DNA of 27,336 bases from Flavobacteriales bacterium UBA979 (GCA_002292325.1 DBBR01000073.1:10824-38159), one strand, 5' to 3'; counted from the first letter of the stretch, positions 1 through 8,216 are shown. Numbers and translations: made by a program. Notes: generated from the letters alone by a model not told the origin.

Positions 1-357
1 ATCACCCTGAATATGAACTATTGGGGCATCGATGATGCGGATGCAATTGCAGGTTACCTGGCGCAAGAATCTGTTGCTTACGGCACTGCTGAAGGCGCGT
101 GGAACGAACGTATCGGCCGGCAGAAGTGGGCTGCATTGTACATGCAAGGTTACGAGGGTTGGGCTGAATACCGCCGATTGGACTTCGGTGTATTGTTGCC
201 TTGTGCGGATGGTGTGTTGGACGGAGATGGTTCTGTTCCTTCACGCATGAAGTACCCACTTGACGAACAGACATTGAACAATGCAAACTGGACAGCTGCC
301 ACCGGAGGTGGTGCTGATGATCTCCTCACTACGAAATTGTGGTGGGACGTGAACTAA
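1..357 (+). CDS. SusD-like lipoprotein, C-terminal fragment
   Basis: This is the last 118 residues of a protein whose start lies before the window; the frame is open from base 1 to the TAA at 355-357. The segment AWNERIGRQKWAALYMQG followed by a WAEYRR stretch and a terminal LWWD is typical of the C-terminal end of SusD-like proteins of the SusD-like_2 type. Such lipoproteins sit on the outer surface of the outer membrane and cap a TonB-dependent SusC-type channel, binding glycan or peptide ligands for uptake. The partner susC would be expected just upstream, outside the window. A strong terminator follows 27 bases after the stop, so this ends its operon. The substrate cannot be told from this fragment. 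Confidence 0.8.
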   Translation: MTLNMNYWGIDDADAIAGYLAQESVAYGTAEGAWNERIGRQKWAALYMQGYEGWAEYRRLDFGVLLPCADGVLDGDGSVPSRMKYPLDEQTLNNANWTAATGGGADDLLTTKLWWDVN

Positions 358-383
358 GTTTGTTTAAGTCTCAACGAAAAGAA

Positions 384-409
384 AGCCCCGCAACTGCGGG
401 GCTTTTTTT
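384..409 (+). terminator. Rho-independent terminator after the SusD-like gene
   Basis: An 8-bp stem, AGCCCCGC (384-391) and GCGGGGCT (396-403), with a 4-nt loop AACT, runs into seven T's at 403-409. The stem is GC-rich and perfect. It closes the operon of the SusD-like gene. The opposing cyclase gene ends at 446, but there is no matching T-run on the minus strand, so it works mainly in the plus direction. Confidence 0.9.
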
Positions 410-445
410 ATCAAAGTCTTTTGCAAAAACCAGGTAGGCTGTCTT

Positions 446-1207
446 TCAAAGTTGATGGCACGGGATGACAATGGGTCGACTTGGTGTGGCATCCATATCA
501 AATGCTGCTGTTTGAAGATTCAGCAAGTGCCGACCGTCTGGGAGTGAATCAGGAGCGTATATAAGCTCTGTAATCGTGGCTTGATGCCGTGGGGAATCTG
601 GGTATGTCCAAAAGGCGTGGTGGGCCGCTAATGCGCCTCCGTCCACCTCGCGGTCGACACTGGGCAAGTCAACAAGCACATGATCAACACGTCTATTGAC
701 CAGCCAATCCATGGCTTCACGATCGAAATAAGGCGGATTTGAATTGGACCAATTGCGACCTCGCTTGCTCGCAGCATTGGGTAGGGTGCGAATGATGATC
801 GCAGGGGGTAAATCGGAATCCGATGTCCAGTGCTCAGAGGCGGATTCTTCCAATTCCCTCGCGGTGATTACTGCATCCTCATTTCGTGCCTCCGGAAATA
901 CGCTGAACACAAGACAAGGCATTAATACAGGAAAAGTCAACTGGTTAACGGAATGGGCTTCTGGGGAAATATGTCCCAAACACTCTGTGTGAGTGCCGTT
1001 GCCATGTGGATTGAATTGGACGTCTCGAAAGTTGACTGCTCCTCCTTCGGCAACTGAACCCAGAAATCCATTTGCGCGAACAACGTGTATTTGCATAAAG
1101 TCTACATACCACGCCCGGGATCCGTGCCCGTCTCCCATGGCAATACTGAGGTCCACCTCTGGATCACCGTTCGCTCGAAATGCGACACCTTGAAATTCTA
1201 ATTCCAT
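446..1207 (-). CDS. Cyclase-family metal-dependent hydrolase (kynurenine formamidase-like)
   Basis: The 253-residue protein matches the cyclase/kynurenine formamidase fold (PF04199), metal-dependent hydrolases acting on small amides or cyclic acids. The signature is HGNGTHTE at residues 68-75, with a further His at 79; this resembles the family's HxGTHxD metal motif but with one extra residue after the first His and Glu for Asp. A VDREVDGG stretch in the C-terminal half fits the family's substrate-binding end. I chose ATG 1207 (MELEFQ). The reading frame extends to 1261, but that start would lie inside a terminator hairpin and add residues unlike the family. No signal peptide is seen, so it is probably cytoplasmic. 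Upstream is only a short gap after the terminator, so the promoter must lie between about 1208 and 1245. The substrate is unknown. Confidence 0.78.
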   Translation of the reverse strand: MELEFQGVAFRANGDPEVDLSIAMGDGHGSRAWYVDFMQIHVVRANGFLGSVAEGGAVNFRDVQFNPHGNGTHTECLGHISPEAHSVNQLTFPVLMPCLVFSVFPEARNEDAVITARELEESASEHWTSDSDLPPAIIIRTLPNAASKRGRNWSNSNPPYFDREAMDWLVNRRVDHVLVDLPSVDREVDGGALAAHHAFWTYPDSPRHQATITELIYAPDSLPDGRHLLNLQTAAFDMDATPSRPIVIPCHQL

Positions 1208-1244
1208 GCAAACAAGGTACAAATCCAGACTCGATTGGACACAA

Positions 1245-1273
1245 AAAAGGCGGCACTGCAAGTGCCGCCTTTT
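1245..1273. terminator. Bidirectional rho-independent terminator
   Basis: A 13-bp perfect stem (1245-1257 with 1261-1273) closes on a 3-nt loop GCA. The core is GGCGGCACT/AGTGCCGCC, flanked by A's on one side and T's on the other, so it can terminate in both directions. Its biological job here is to end the outer-membrane protein transcript (minus strand, stop at 1305) before the cyclase gene. Confidence 0.85.
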
Positions 1274-1304
1274 CTAATAAGACGTTTGCTTGAATCGCTA
1301 TGAT

Positions 1305-2162
1305 TTAGTCAAACAAGAAGCCAACACGCAATGCACCTTGGAATACGTTCCCAATGGTGTTGTTGCTGATGTGGTTTGGCCAAGGATAGTAGATATCGTC
1401 TGATCCAGCTCCGTCAGGCCAGTACTCGTTGTAGATCACACCGTCTAATGCGCTGAAAGGTAATTGACCCACAAACTCTCCCGCAACTTCAGAACCTGCT
1501 GCTTCGGTTGAGAATGCATTGTTGAACTCCATGTTGAATGCAGTCAAATTGTCCGTTGTAATGCTGTGGTTTCCGAATGTGGTCTTACCGAATCCTAGAC
1601 CAGCTTCAAAACCAAGGTAGATCGCATCTGAGAAGTAGTAGTCAGCACCGAAGAGAATATTGAACCCTACGCGCGTGAACCCTTGCTCATTCCCTACATT
1701 CCAAACAACGTACTGATCCGGTTGGCCTGCATCATTGATGTCTTGAGGACCCCAGAACTCTTGCGTATCCGCTCGGTTTCCAATTGTGATGGGCAATTCA
1801 AATGCCATATAAGGCGAGAGGTTGTCCATTCCATCAAAGTGCAGCTCATAGCCCGGAGCGATGCCGAATGAAGATGACTTCGTATTGATATTTAATTGTG
1901 GGCTTACTGGATCTGCTTCATTGATTTCAGCATCCTGGTACCACGCGTGAACGTCGTTGGAAGAAGACACGGAGAGGGACAAACGGAATGCACGGTTGTC
2001 TTCCAGGAAGTTACGGTACTTGATAGTTGAACCATCAATGGGGCTTCCGCCGAAAGGAGTAAAGCTAACTTCAATGTTGTGCTCGTCTCCCATTTGCTTC
2101 TGAGCTTGTACGCTCATTGTAACAAGCGCTGAAAGCGCCAAAGTGAACATGAGTTTCTTCAT
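1305..2162 (-). CDS. Outer-membrane beta-barrel protein
   Basis: A 285-residue protein starting MKKLMFTLALSALVTMSVQAQ, a clear Sec signal peptide with cleavage after AQA. The mature part has alternating hydrophobic and polar stretches typical of beta strands, such as SFGIAPGYELHF, FNILFGADYYFSDAIYLGF and a terminal strand ending VGFLFD, whose aromatic terminus suits insertion into the outer membrane. I infer a small barrel of 8-12 strands; no enzymatic motif is seen. I chose ATG 2162 rather than an upstream start at 2234, because only the shorter form places the signal peptide at the N-terminus. The gene is single and ends at a strong terminator. It is divergent from the decarboxylase gene. 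The specific function is unknown. Confidence 0.75.
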   Translation of the reverse strand: MKKLMFTLALSALVTMSVQAQKQMGDEHNIEVSFTPFGGSPIDGSTIKYRNFLEDNRAFRLSLSVSSSNDVHAWYQDAEINEADPVSPQLNINTKSSSFGIAPGYELHFDGMDNLSPYMAFELPITIGNRADTQEFWGPQDINDAGQPDQYVVWNVGNEQGFTRVGFNILFGADYYFSDAIYLGFEAGLGFGKTTFGNHSITTDNLTAFNMEFNNAFSTEAAGSEVAGEFVGQLPFSALDGVIYNEYWPDGAGSDDIYYPWPNHISNNTIGNVFQGALRVGFLFD

Positions 2163-2248
2163 GGTAGTGTGTTGTGTTTCAAGAAATTTCTGAACGCAAG
2201 AAAAGCAAAAAACGCCGAACTCTGCATCATTCACCCGAACTTTCGAAC

Positions 2249-3682
2249 ATGATAGCAGGGAATAAACCGATGGATCGCTCTCATTGGTCTAATTTTTACA
2301 CGGTCGACAGCTTCCGAAACCGGGGTGCCAATGCGGTTGATATTCTGTCGGAATACCTCGCAGATTCACAGGCGCGGACGCGAAGTCATGTCTTGAACTC
2401 TGAATCGCCGACTGACCGGCTGAAATACTGGAAATCAAGACTTAACGGAGATTTGGGTCCGGTAGATGGGGCGTTGTTATCCGAAGATTTTTTGGCGGAA
2501 GTGCTTCAACGATCGAATCACCTGCACGACCCACGTTATGCGGGTCATCAAGTTGCTGTTCCTCTTCCTGAGTTGGCGTGGATTCAGGCAGCGACGGCGT
2601 TGCTCAATAATGGCATGGCGATCGATGAAATGGGTCCTGCGAGCGGTCCGATGGAGGAAGCGGTGATGCAATCCATCGCACAATTCATGGGTTTTGGAGA
2701 AGATTCCGGGGGCATTCTTACGCATGGGGGTACCTTGGCCAATCTTACCGCACTGCTCGCGGCGCGGCAACGGAAATCATTGGGGAATGCTTGGCGGGAT
2801 GGGACCAATCAAAAGTTCGCACTTTTGGTCAGCGATCAAGCACATTATTGCGTTGACCGTGCAGCTCGTGTGATGGGATGGGGCCGAGAAGGAGTCATTC
2901 AAGTTCCGACAGACAAAGCACATCGAATCATTCAAAGTGAATTGGTTGCAGCCCATGAGGCGGCTTTGTCGAAGGGTTTTCAAGTGATTGCGGTGGTGGG
3001 GAATGCCTGCACAACGTCGACGGGAACATTTGATGATTTGGAGATGCTGGCGGATTTTGCGGAGTCCAATGAACTGTGGTTCCATGTGGATGGAGCGCAC
3101 GGCGCTGGTCAGGTATTTTCGAAAACGCACCGGGGTGTCCTGAGGGGATTGGATCGTGCTGATTCGGTGGCCATGGACTTTCACAAAATGTTAGGGATTC
3201 CCGCTTTGTGCACCGGATTGTTCTACAGAAAAGGCTCGGATGCGTATGCAGCTTTTAGCCAAGAGGCGCATTACCTGTATGAAAGTGAAGACGAAGAATG
3301 GTGGAACTTGAGCAAGCGAACATTTGAGTGCACCAAACGCATGCTCAGTGTTGCTGTTTTTGGCATTTGGGAAGCGCACGGCCCGCGCTTGTGGGAGAGT
3401 TTGGTGGATCGTTTGGTGGATCGAGCGAAGGTTGCTGCAGCCGAGATTGAGCGACGCCCTCGGTGGGAATTATTTGCTACACCCAAGTCCAATATTCTGT
3501 GTTTCAGGTTGCGTGACGGAGACAACGCGGCTTTGCGTTCTCGTCTGATAGAACGAGGTCCGTATTACATCGTTAAAACCGTTCTGGATGGTCAGACCTG
3601 GTTGCGGTGCACCTTTCAGAACCCCCTGACTACGGATGAAGATATCTTTGGGTTATTGGATACCTTGGAGTCTATGCATTGA
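2249..3682 (+). CDS. PLP-dependent amino acid decarboxylase (group II)
   Basis: The 477-residue protein (counted from ATG 2249) belongs to the fold-type I PLP group II decarboxylases, which remove the alpha-carboxyl of amino acids such as glutamate, aspartate, diaminobutyrate or aromatic acids. Landmarks are HDPRYAGHQ near residue 94, THGGTLANLTALLA near 158, the PLP-stacking His in DQAHY (about 199), the PLP-nitrogen Asp in HVDGAHG (about 281), and the Schiff-base lysine in MDFHKMLG (about 313). All catalytic residues are present. The frame is open back to 2174, but that N-terminus is short, very basic and overlaps the divergent promoter region; ATG 2270 is another possibility. The substrate cannot be read from the sequence. 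A role as aspartate 1-decarboxylase, supplying beta-alanine to PanC, is possible but unproven. Confidence 0.85.
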   Translation: MIAGNKPMDRSHWSNFYTVDSFRNRGANAVDILSEYLADSQARTRSHVLNSESPTDRLKYWKSRLNGDLGPVDGALLSEDFLAEVLQRSNHLHDPRYAGHQVAVPLPELAWIQAATALLNNGMAIDEMGPASGPMEEAVMQSIAQFMGFGEDSGGILTHGGTLANLTALLAARQRKSLGNAWRDGTNQKFALLVSDQAHYCVDRAARVMGWGREGVIQVPTDKAHRIIQSELVAAHEAALSKGFQVIAVVGNACTTSTGTFDDLEMLADFAESNELWFHVDGAHGAGQVFSKTHRGVLRGLDRADSVAMDFHKMLGIPALCTGLFYRKGSDAYAAFSQEAHYLYESEDEEWWNLSKRTFECTKRMLSVAVFGIWEAHGPRLWESLVDRLVDRAKVAAAEIERRPRWELFATPKSNILCFRLRDGDNAALRSRLIERGPYYIVKTVLDGQTWLRCTFQNPLTTDEDIFGLLDTLESMH

Positions 3683-3753
3683 ATCCTGAATATTTGGATT
3701 CCCAAAGTTTTGTAGAAATAATTGATTTGAGAAGCATCCTAAGATTAGACACT

Positions 3754-4011
3754 ATGAAGTTTACGGTTAAATGGGAGGTTCATTATTACGACGAGGATAT
3801 AAAACTATATTGTGATATTGACCAAGATGAAGATCATGTGAAGACACTTGACGATATTTTTACATTCTTGGATAAAGGTTTAGAAGAACCTGACACCTTT
3901 ACACCCGAAATGGCAGTAGAATTTCATGATGGTGATTTCAATATTGAATATGTTGTAATTTATGATGAGGACGGAAAAGTACTTTTTAAAGACCCGGATT
4001 TCATCGAATAA
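3754..4011 (+). CDS. Small acidic AT-rich hypothetical protein
   Basis: I do not recognise this 85-residue protein. It begins MKFTVKWEVHYYDED and is strikingly acidic: 26 Asp or Glu against seven Lys and no Arg. It has no signal peptide or membrane segment, so it is probably a soluble cytoplasmic protein; the pattern of short strands and one helix would suit a small alpha/beta domain. GC is about 32 percent in three 60-base blocks of the gene, whereas neighbouring genes are near 50 percent or higher, and codons are AT-ending. That points to recent acquisition. The frame is open to 3679, but ATG 3754 gives the more plausible protein. It lies 71 bases after the decarboxylase and converges on glmS. 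A small immunity or antitoxin-like protein is one possibility, with nothing firm to support it. Confidence 0.7.
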   Translation: MKFTVKWEVHYYDEDIKLYCDIDQDEDHVKTLDDIFTFLDKGLEEPDTFTPEMAVEFHDGDFNIEYVVIYDEDGKVLFKDPDFIE

Positions 4012-4054
4012 CAAAATCTCTGAAAATCTTGTAAATGGTAAAACCTACCACAAA

Positions 4055-5905
4055 TTACTCCACGGTCACGCTTTTCGCGAGGTTCCTTGGCTGGTCCACG
4101 TTGCAGCCGCGCATGACAGCGATGTGGTAGCTTAATAATTGAAGAGGAACGACGGTTAAGAGCGGTGCGAGCGCTTGATCGGTTTTGGGTACCTCGATGA
4201 CAAATTCAGCGAGCTTTTTCAAGTCCTTGTTGCCAGCGGAGACGAGGGCAATCAATCGTCCTCCACGCGCTTTGACCTCCTGTATATTCGATACGGTTTT
4301 GTCGTAAATATCGTCAGCAGTAGCTACAAAAATCACGGGCATCTCCTCATCAATAAGGGCAATAGGGCCGTGTTTCATCTCCGCAGAAGGATATCCTTCG
4401 GCATGGATGTAGCTGATTTCTTTGAGCTTCAAGGCGCCCTCAAGCGCGACGGGGAAATTGACACCGCGACCAAGGTAAAGCGCGTTGGTGCTGTGCTCAA
4501 AACGCTTTGCGATTTCCCGAATGCGGTCGTCTTGCTTCAGGAGTGTTTGGACTTTTTCGGGGATGGCGTTTAATTCGACCAAAAGCCGGTTGAACCGTTG
4601 CGTACTGAGGTGGCCCTTTTTCTTTCCAACGAGCAAAGCAATCAATGTCAGCACCGTGATCTGTGCTGTAAAGGCTTTGGTTGAAGCCACCCCAATCTCA
4701 GGTCCAGCGTGGGTATAGGAGCCACTGTCTGTTTCGCGTGAAATACTGGAACCGACCACATTGCAGACACCAAAAACATGCGCCCCTTGGTCTTTTGCGA
4801 GTCGAATGGCCGCCAAGGTATCAGCTGTTTCTCCGGACTGTGAAATGGCAATGACCACGTCATCGGGACGAATGATCGGATTTCGGTACCGGAATTCAGA
4901 AGCGTACTCTACTTCCACGGGTATGCGGGCAAAATCCTCCAGCAGATATTCTGCAACGAGGCCGGCATGCCAGCTGGTTCCGCATGCAATGATGAGGATG
5001 CGTTGTGCATTTTCCCAGCGGTCCCAGTGTGCATCGATGCCGGACATTTTGATCTCCGAGCGTTGAAGGTTCATACGCCCTCGTATGGAGTCCAAGATCG
5101 AATTGGGCTGTTCGTATATCTCTTTCAACATGAAATGGTCGAAGCCGCCTTTTTCAATGGCTTCGATTTGCATTTCGAGCTCGTGGATCTCTGGAGTGAT
5201 TTCGGTGTTTTCAAGGTTGCGAATGGTCAGTCCGTTGTGCCGGTGCATGACAGCCACTTCTTCGTCATCGAGGTAGATGACGTTTGGAGTGTATTCGATA
5301 ATGGGTGTCGCATCCGATGCGATGTAGTATTCGTTTTCCTTACCAACACCGATTACGAGGGGGCTGGACTTACGGGCAGCAATGAGTAAATCAGGCTCGC
5401 TTGCATCGATTATGGCAATTGCGTAAGCGCCTTCCACTTCTTTCAGTGCGAGTTGCACTGCATCCACAATGGAACAATCTGCGCGAGACTGAACTTCTTC
5501 TATGAGGTGAATTAACACCTCTGTGTCTGTGTCGCTGACGAAAGCATGTCCATTGGCCTCGAGGCTGGTGCGGAGGCTTTCGTAATTCTCGATGATGCCG
5601 TTGTGGATCATTGCCAACCGACCAAGCCGCGCAGTGTGTGGGTGCGCGTTGACGTCATTGGGTGGTCCGTGTGTGGCCCAACGCGTATGCCCTATTCCGG
5701 CCGTTCCTGAAGGTGTCTTATCACCAACATGATCCAATAAATCTTGGACCTTGCCTTTCTTTTTGAAGATTTGAATACCATCTTCATCGACATTGGAAAT
5801 AGCCACACCGGCGCTATCATAGCCACGGTACTCGAGTCGCTGCAATCCCTTGATCAAGATGGGAAAGGAGTCTTTATCTCCGATGTATCCTACTATTCCG
5901 CACAT
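4055..5905 (-). CDS. glmS: Glutamine--fructose-6-phosphate aminotransferase (isomerizing)
   Basis: GlmS converts fructose-6-phosphate and glutamine to glucosamine-6-phosphate, the first step toward UDP-GlcNAc for peptidoglycan and lipopolysaccharide. The 616-residue protein is full length. It starts MCGIVGYIG, so Cys2 becomes the glutaminase nucleophile after Met removal; RGYDSAG and GIGHTRWATHG follow in the N-terminal domain. The two SIS domains carry CGTSWHAG and SQSGETADT (first) and LGRGVNFPVALEGALKLKE (second), and the protein ends with NLAKSVTVE, whose Lys acts in the isomerase site. It is the last gene of the minus unit that starts with the GT5-like gene and DUF4270, 25 bases after DUF4270. 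No glmS ribozyme was recognised, as expected outside Firmicutes. Confidence 0.97.
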   Translation of the reverse strand: MCGIVGYIGDKDSFPILIKGLQRLEYRGYDSAGVAISNVDEDGIQIFKKKGKVQDLLDHVGDKTPSGTAGIGHTRWATHGPPNDVNAHPHTARLGRLAMIHNGIIENYESLRTSLEANGHAFVSDTDTEVLIHLIEEVQSRADCSIVDAVQLALKEVEGAYAIAIIDASEPDLLIAARKSSPLVIGVGKENEYYIASDATPIIEYTPNVIYLDDEEVAVMHRHNGLTIRNLENTEITPEIHELEMQIEAIEKGGFDHFMLKEIYEQPNSILDSIRGRMNLQRSEIKMSGIDAHWDRWENAQRILIIACGTSWHAGLVAEYLLEDFARIPVEVEYASEFRYRNPIIRPDDVVIAISQSGETADTLAAIRLAKDQGAHVFGVCNVVGSSISRETDSGSYTHAGPEIGVASTKAFTAQITVLTLIALLVGKKKGHLSTQRFNRLLVELNAIPEKVQTLLKQDDRIREIAKRFEHSTNALYLGRGVNFPVALEGALKLKEISYIHAEGYPSAEMKHGPIALIDEEMPVIFVATADDIYDKTVSNIQEVKARGGRLIALVSAGNKDLKKLAEFVIEVPKTDQALAPLLTVVPLQLLSYHIAVMRGCNVDQPRNLAKSVTVE

Positions 5906-5930
5906 GTTAAATCTAATTTAAACAATAAAC

Positions 5931-7274
5931 TCATTCACTCCACGTGACAAGGATTCGTGCATTGGGCTTCAAAGAGGTTGTATCGCCTTCATCGCCTTGG
6001 AATTCTGGACCATTGAGAACGACACCTTGCAAGGATATTCCTGCTCTTGATGAGACGACGTAAAGTTTATCGCTCGGGAAGGAACCGTTGAGCATTTGTT
6101 GGAAGGTCTCGGATATGTTGAAGCGGTAGGCTTGGTTTGTTGCGTCGAAATTGCCGCCAATGTTCAATCCAATCGACGTCTGATCAGGCGTTGAAATTGG
6201 ATCGCCTGCTTCATTCTCAGTTAAAATGAAAAGCTGCGTTGGAATGGGGTAGCGCGGGTCGTTGTACTGAGGGTCGACAGGAAGCCACAGCTCTGCTTTG
6301 TGCACAGCGCGATTGTCAGATCGTTCTGCTTCCCAAGCAACGAGGTTTGGGAATTCGACCCTGGTTTTGAGTCCAGCACCAGAAAAGATACCTGCTCGCT
6401 GTGAACCATCCAATGCTAAAATGGCCGGTTCATCCAACGCCTGAAATGGAGGACGCCACTGATGAGTGAAAAGGTTGTTTCTCGGACTCAATGCATTGAT
6501 GCTGAAATCATACACTGCAGCACTGTCCGTGTCGTTGTGATAATGAAGGCGCATTCGGCTGAGTCCAGTGACTACATCAATACCGACCGCACCGCCCCCA
6601 GGACCATTGGGGTCAGGCATGACCGTGAGGCCCTTGAAGTATTCGGACCAGGCTTGATTGGATTCATAGACGGTCGATTCTGCGTTGAGAAGCCGTTGCC
6701 CAAAGTCATCCTGTAAATAAACACGCACCTCGGGCGCGATGGTATCCGCTCCAAAATACAATTCTTCACTGGGGTTCAACACAACGGGCTGGAAAGCGAC
6801 ATCTTGCAAGGGGGGCTCTACCCCTTCGAACGATTGGTTGGAAAAATAACTTGAATCCAAGGTGAGCGAATCACCAAGCTCCATGACGGTGATGTTTTGG
6901 GAGCTGAGCAGACCATAGCGATCTCCAGTGTAGTTCAGCGAGAGGTAAATGCTGTCGACGGTGGGATTGGAGCCAAAATCGATGTCGGGTGCACTCAACC
7001 GGAGTTGAACCGCAAAACCTGCTTGGTGTGTTCCGAAAAAGGGATGCTCCATTCGACCAAGAACAGCGGTGCTGAGGTGGCTGGTTTCCAAGCTGTCTTC
7101 CCGAATGGTATGAAATTCTAAGGCGAGCGTATCCGTTTGACTCAGATTGAGTAAGTCATCTGCAGCATATTCAAGCCCAATGTCTGTGCTGGGTTTTTTG
7201 CAACCCGTGAGGACGGCGATCCCCAAGAAAACTGCCACGACTGTCGCATAATGACTTGCGGTGAACTTTATCAT
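5931..7274 (-). CDS. DUF4270 family lipoprotein
   Basis: The 447-residue protein has a lipoprotein signal peptide with lipobox VLTGC (Cys25) followed by KK, so it is anchored in the envelope. The body, with TDIGLEY just after the lipid Cys, EHPFFGTHQAGFAVQLRL around residue 75 and repeated beta-rich segments, fits DUF4270 (PF14092-type), a Bacteroidota family without an assigned biochemical role. The gene sits 17 bases after the GT5-like gene and 25 before glmS in one direction. To my knowledge DUF4270 next to the GT5-like gene and panC recurs in many Bacteroidota genomes, suggesting a shared envelope function. No catalytic motif is visible. Assignment to the family rests on overall likeness and the neighbourhood. 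Confidence 0.8.
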   Translation of the reverse strand: MIKFTASHYATVVAVFLGIAVLTGCKKPSTDIGLEYAADDLLNLSQTDTLALEFHTIREDSLETSHLSTAVLGRMEHPFFGTHQAGFAVQLRLSAPDIDFGSNPTVDSIYLSLNYTGDRYGLLSSQNITVMELGDSLTLDSSYFSNQSFEGVEPPLQDVAFQPVVLNPSEELYFGADTIAPEVRVYLQDDFGQRLLNAESTVYESNQAWSEYFKGLTVMPDPNGPGGGAVGIDVVTGLSRMRLHYHNDTDSAAVYDFSINALSPRNNLFTHQWRPPFQALDEPAILALDGSQRAGIFSGAGLKTRVEFPNLVAWEAERSDNRAVHKAELWLPVDPQYNDPRYPIPTQLFILTENEAGDPISTPDQTSIGLNIGGNFDATNQAYRFNISETFQQMLNGSFPSDKLYVVSSRAGISLQGVVLNGPEFQGDEGDTTSLKPNARILVTWSE

Positions 7275-7291
7275 GCCGCGAAGTTCAACAA

Positions 7292-8119
7292 TTACGAGAC
7301 AGCCTCAGCCTTTCCCTCTAAAATCGTGTCGTAAAAATTGTTTATATCACCAACGTACCCCTCTTCACCGTGGTAGCTCATGGTCGGGACGCCGGCATTC
7401 TCGATTGCTTTGGCCGTTTCTGGAGATAGATTCTCAGAACCTACAATCAACCCATCTGAATGTTGAATCGAAAGGGCGTTCAAAGCTTCGAACGTCGGAT
7501 TATCAATGCATTCGATGCTCTTCGATTCAATTCCATCTTGCTGCATCTTTTCCGTCATTCGAGCGTCAAGAGAACCTTCGAACCCCTCATCGTAAATGCT
7601 GGTGATGATTTTGCTCTCAGCGAAATATGGATCTTTCGCAAACATTTGCTTCAAATACACCGGAACAATACTCGTCATCCACCCGTGGCAATGCACAATA
7701 TCGGGCGCCCACCCAAGCTTTTTCACGGTTTCAAGAACACCCCGCGCGAAGAAAATGGTGCGTTCATCGTTGTCAGGGAAAAGCTTCTCCTTTGCATCTC
7801 GAAGGACAGCCTTTCGCTTAAAGAACTCATCGTTATCGATGAAGTAAACTTGCATTCGCGCGGTGGGAATAGAAGCCACTTTAATCACCAAAGGATGGTC
7901 GGTATCATCAATCATGAGGTTCATGCCGGATAGGCGAATCACTTCATGCAATTGGTGTCTACGTTCGTTAATTTTCCCAAATCGTGGTGTGAAAACCCGA
8001 ATCTCTCTTCCCTTTTCATGCACCGCCTGTGGTAAATTTCGGCTGACTGAGCTCATTTGAGTAGCAGGCAAGAAGGGTACAATGTGTTGGGATATGTAGA
8101 GGATTCTTGCTTTCTCCAT
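7292..8119 (-). CDS. Short GT5 'glycogen/starch synthase'-like protein
   Basis: The 275-residue protein corresponds only to the N-terminal Rossmann domain of GT5 glycogen synthases (about 480 residues). MEKARILYISQHIVPF is the first strand-loop, FTPRFGKINERRHQLHE and LSGMNLMID follow, and DIVHCHGWMTSIVPVYLK matches the HxHDW-like region of GlgA. The KxGGL motif that binds ADP-glucose near the start is absent (PATQMSSVSRNLP stands there), and the whole C-terminal domain is missing without any sign of a frameshift. It is therefore unlikely to be a normal glycogen synthase. This shortened form is widespread in Bacteroidota next to DUF4270 and panC. It is the first gene of its unit and has a good promoter at 8151-8181. 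It has no signal peptide. Confidence 0.85.
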   Translation of the reverse strand: MEKARILYISQHIVPFLPATQMSSVSRNLPQAVHEKGREIRVFTPRFGKINERRHQLHEVIRLSGMNLMIDDTDHPLVIKVASIPTARMQVYFIDNDEFFKRKAVLRDAKEKLFPDNDERTIFFARGVLETVKKLGWAPDIVHCHGWMTSIVPVYLKQMFAKDPYFAESKIITSIYDEGFEGSLDARMTEKMQQDGIESKSIECIDNPTFEALNALSIQHSDGLIVGSENLSPETAKAIENAGVPTMSYHGEEGYVGDINNFYDTILEGKAEAVS

Positions 8120-8150
8120 GGGGCCTTGATTTAATTAACAGAACGAAGTT

Positions 8151-8181
8151 CAAAAGTACGAAATTTTAAGCAGGAAACCAA
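8151..8181 (-). promoter_or_regulatory. Bacteroidota-type promoter for the GT5-like/DUF4270/glmS unit
   Basis: On the minus strand TTG (8181-8179) is followed after 20 nt by TACTTTTG (8158-8151), a perfect match to the Bacteroidota -7 box TAnnTTTG with the usual -33 TTG. Transcription would start near 8145, giving a leader of about 25 nt that is AT-rich (TTAATTAAAT), common where Shine-Dalgarno pairing is not used. Only pattern matching supports it. Confidence 0.6.
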
Positions 8182-8216
8182 GCGAAAGCCTAGTGAATGC
8201 GCGATATTTGAGCCCC

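Noticed and set aside
1208..1261. Longer N-terminus for the cyclase-family gene
   Set aside because: The start would be inside the terminator stem, and the residues do not look like the family.
2174..2248. Upstream start for the PLP decarboxylase
   Set aside because: The 25 extra residues are short, very basic and overlap the divergent promoter region of the barrel gene.
4036..4050. Hairpin TGGTA-AAACC-TACCA between the orphan gene and glmS
   Set aside because: Only five pairs, low GC and no T-run on either strand, so not called as a terminator.
8193..8216. Upstream ATG for panC
   Set aside because: It adds eight residues absent from the family, and the candidate -7 box (8203-8210) lies after it.
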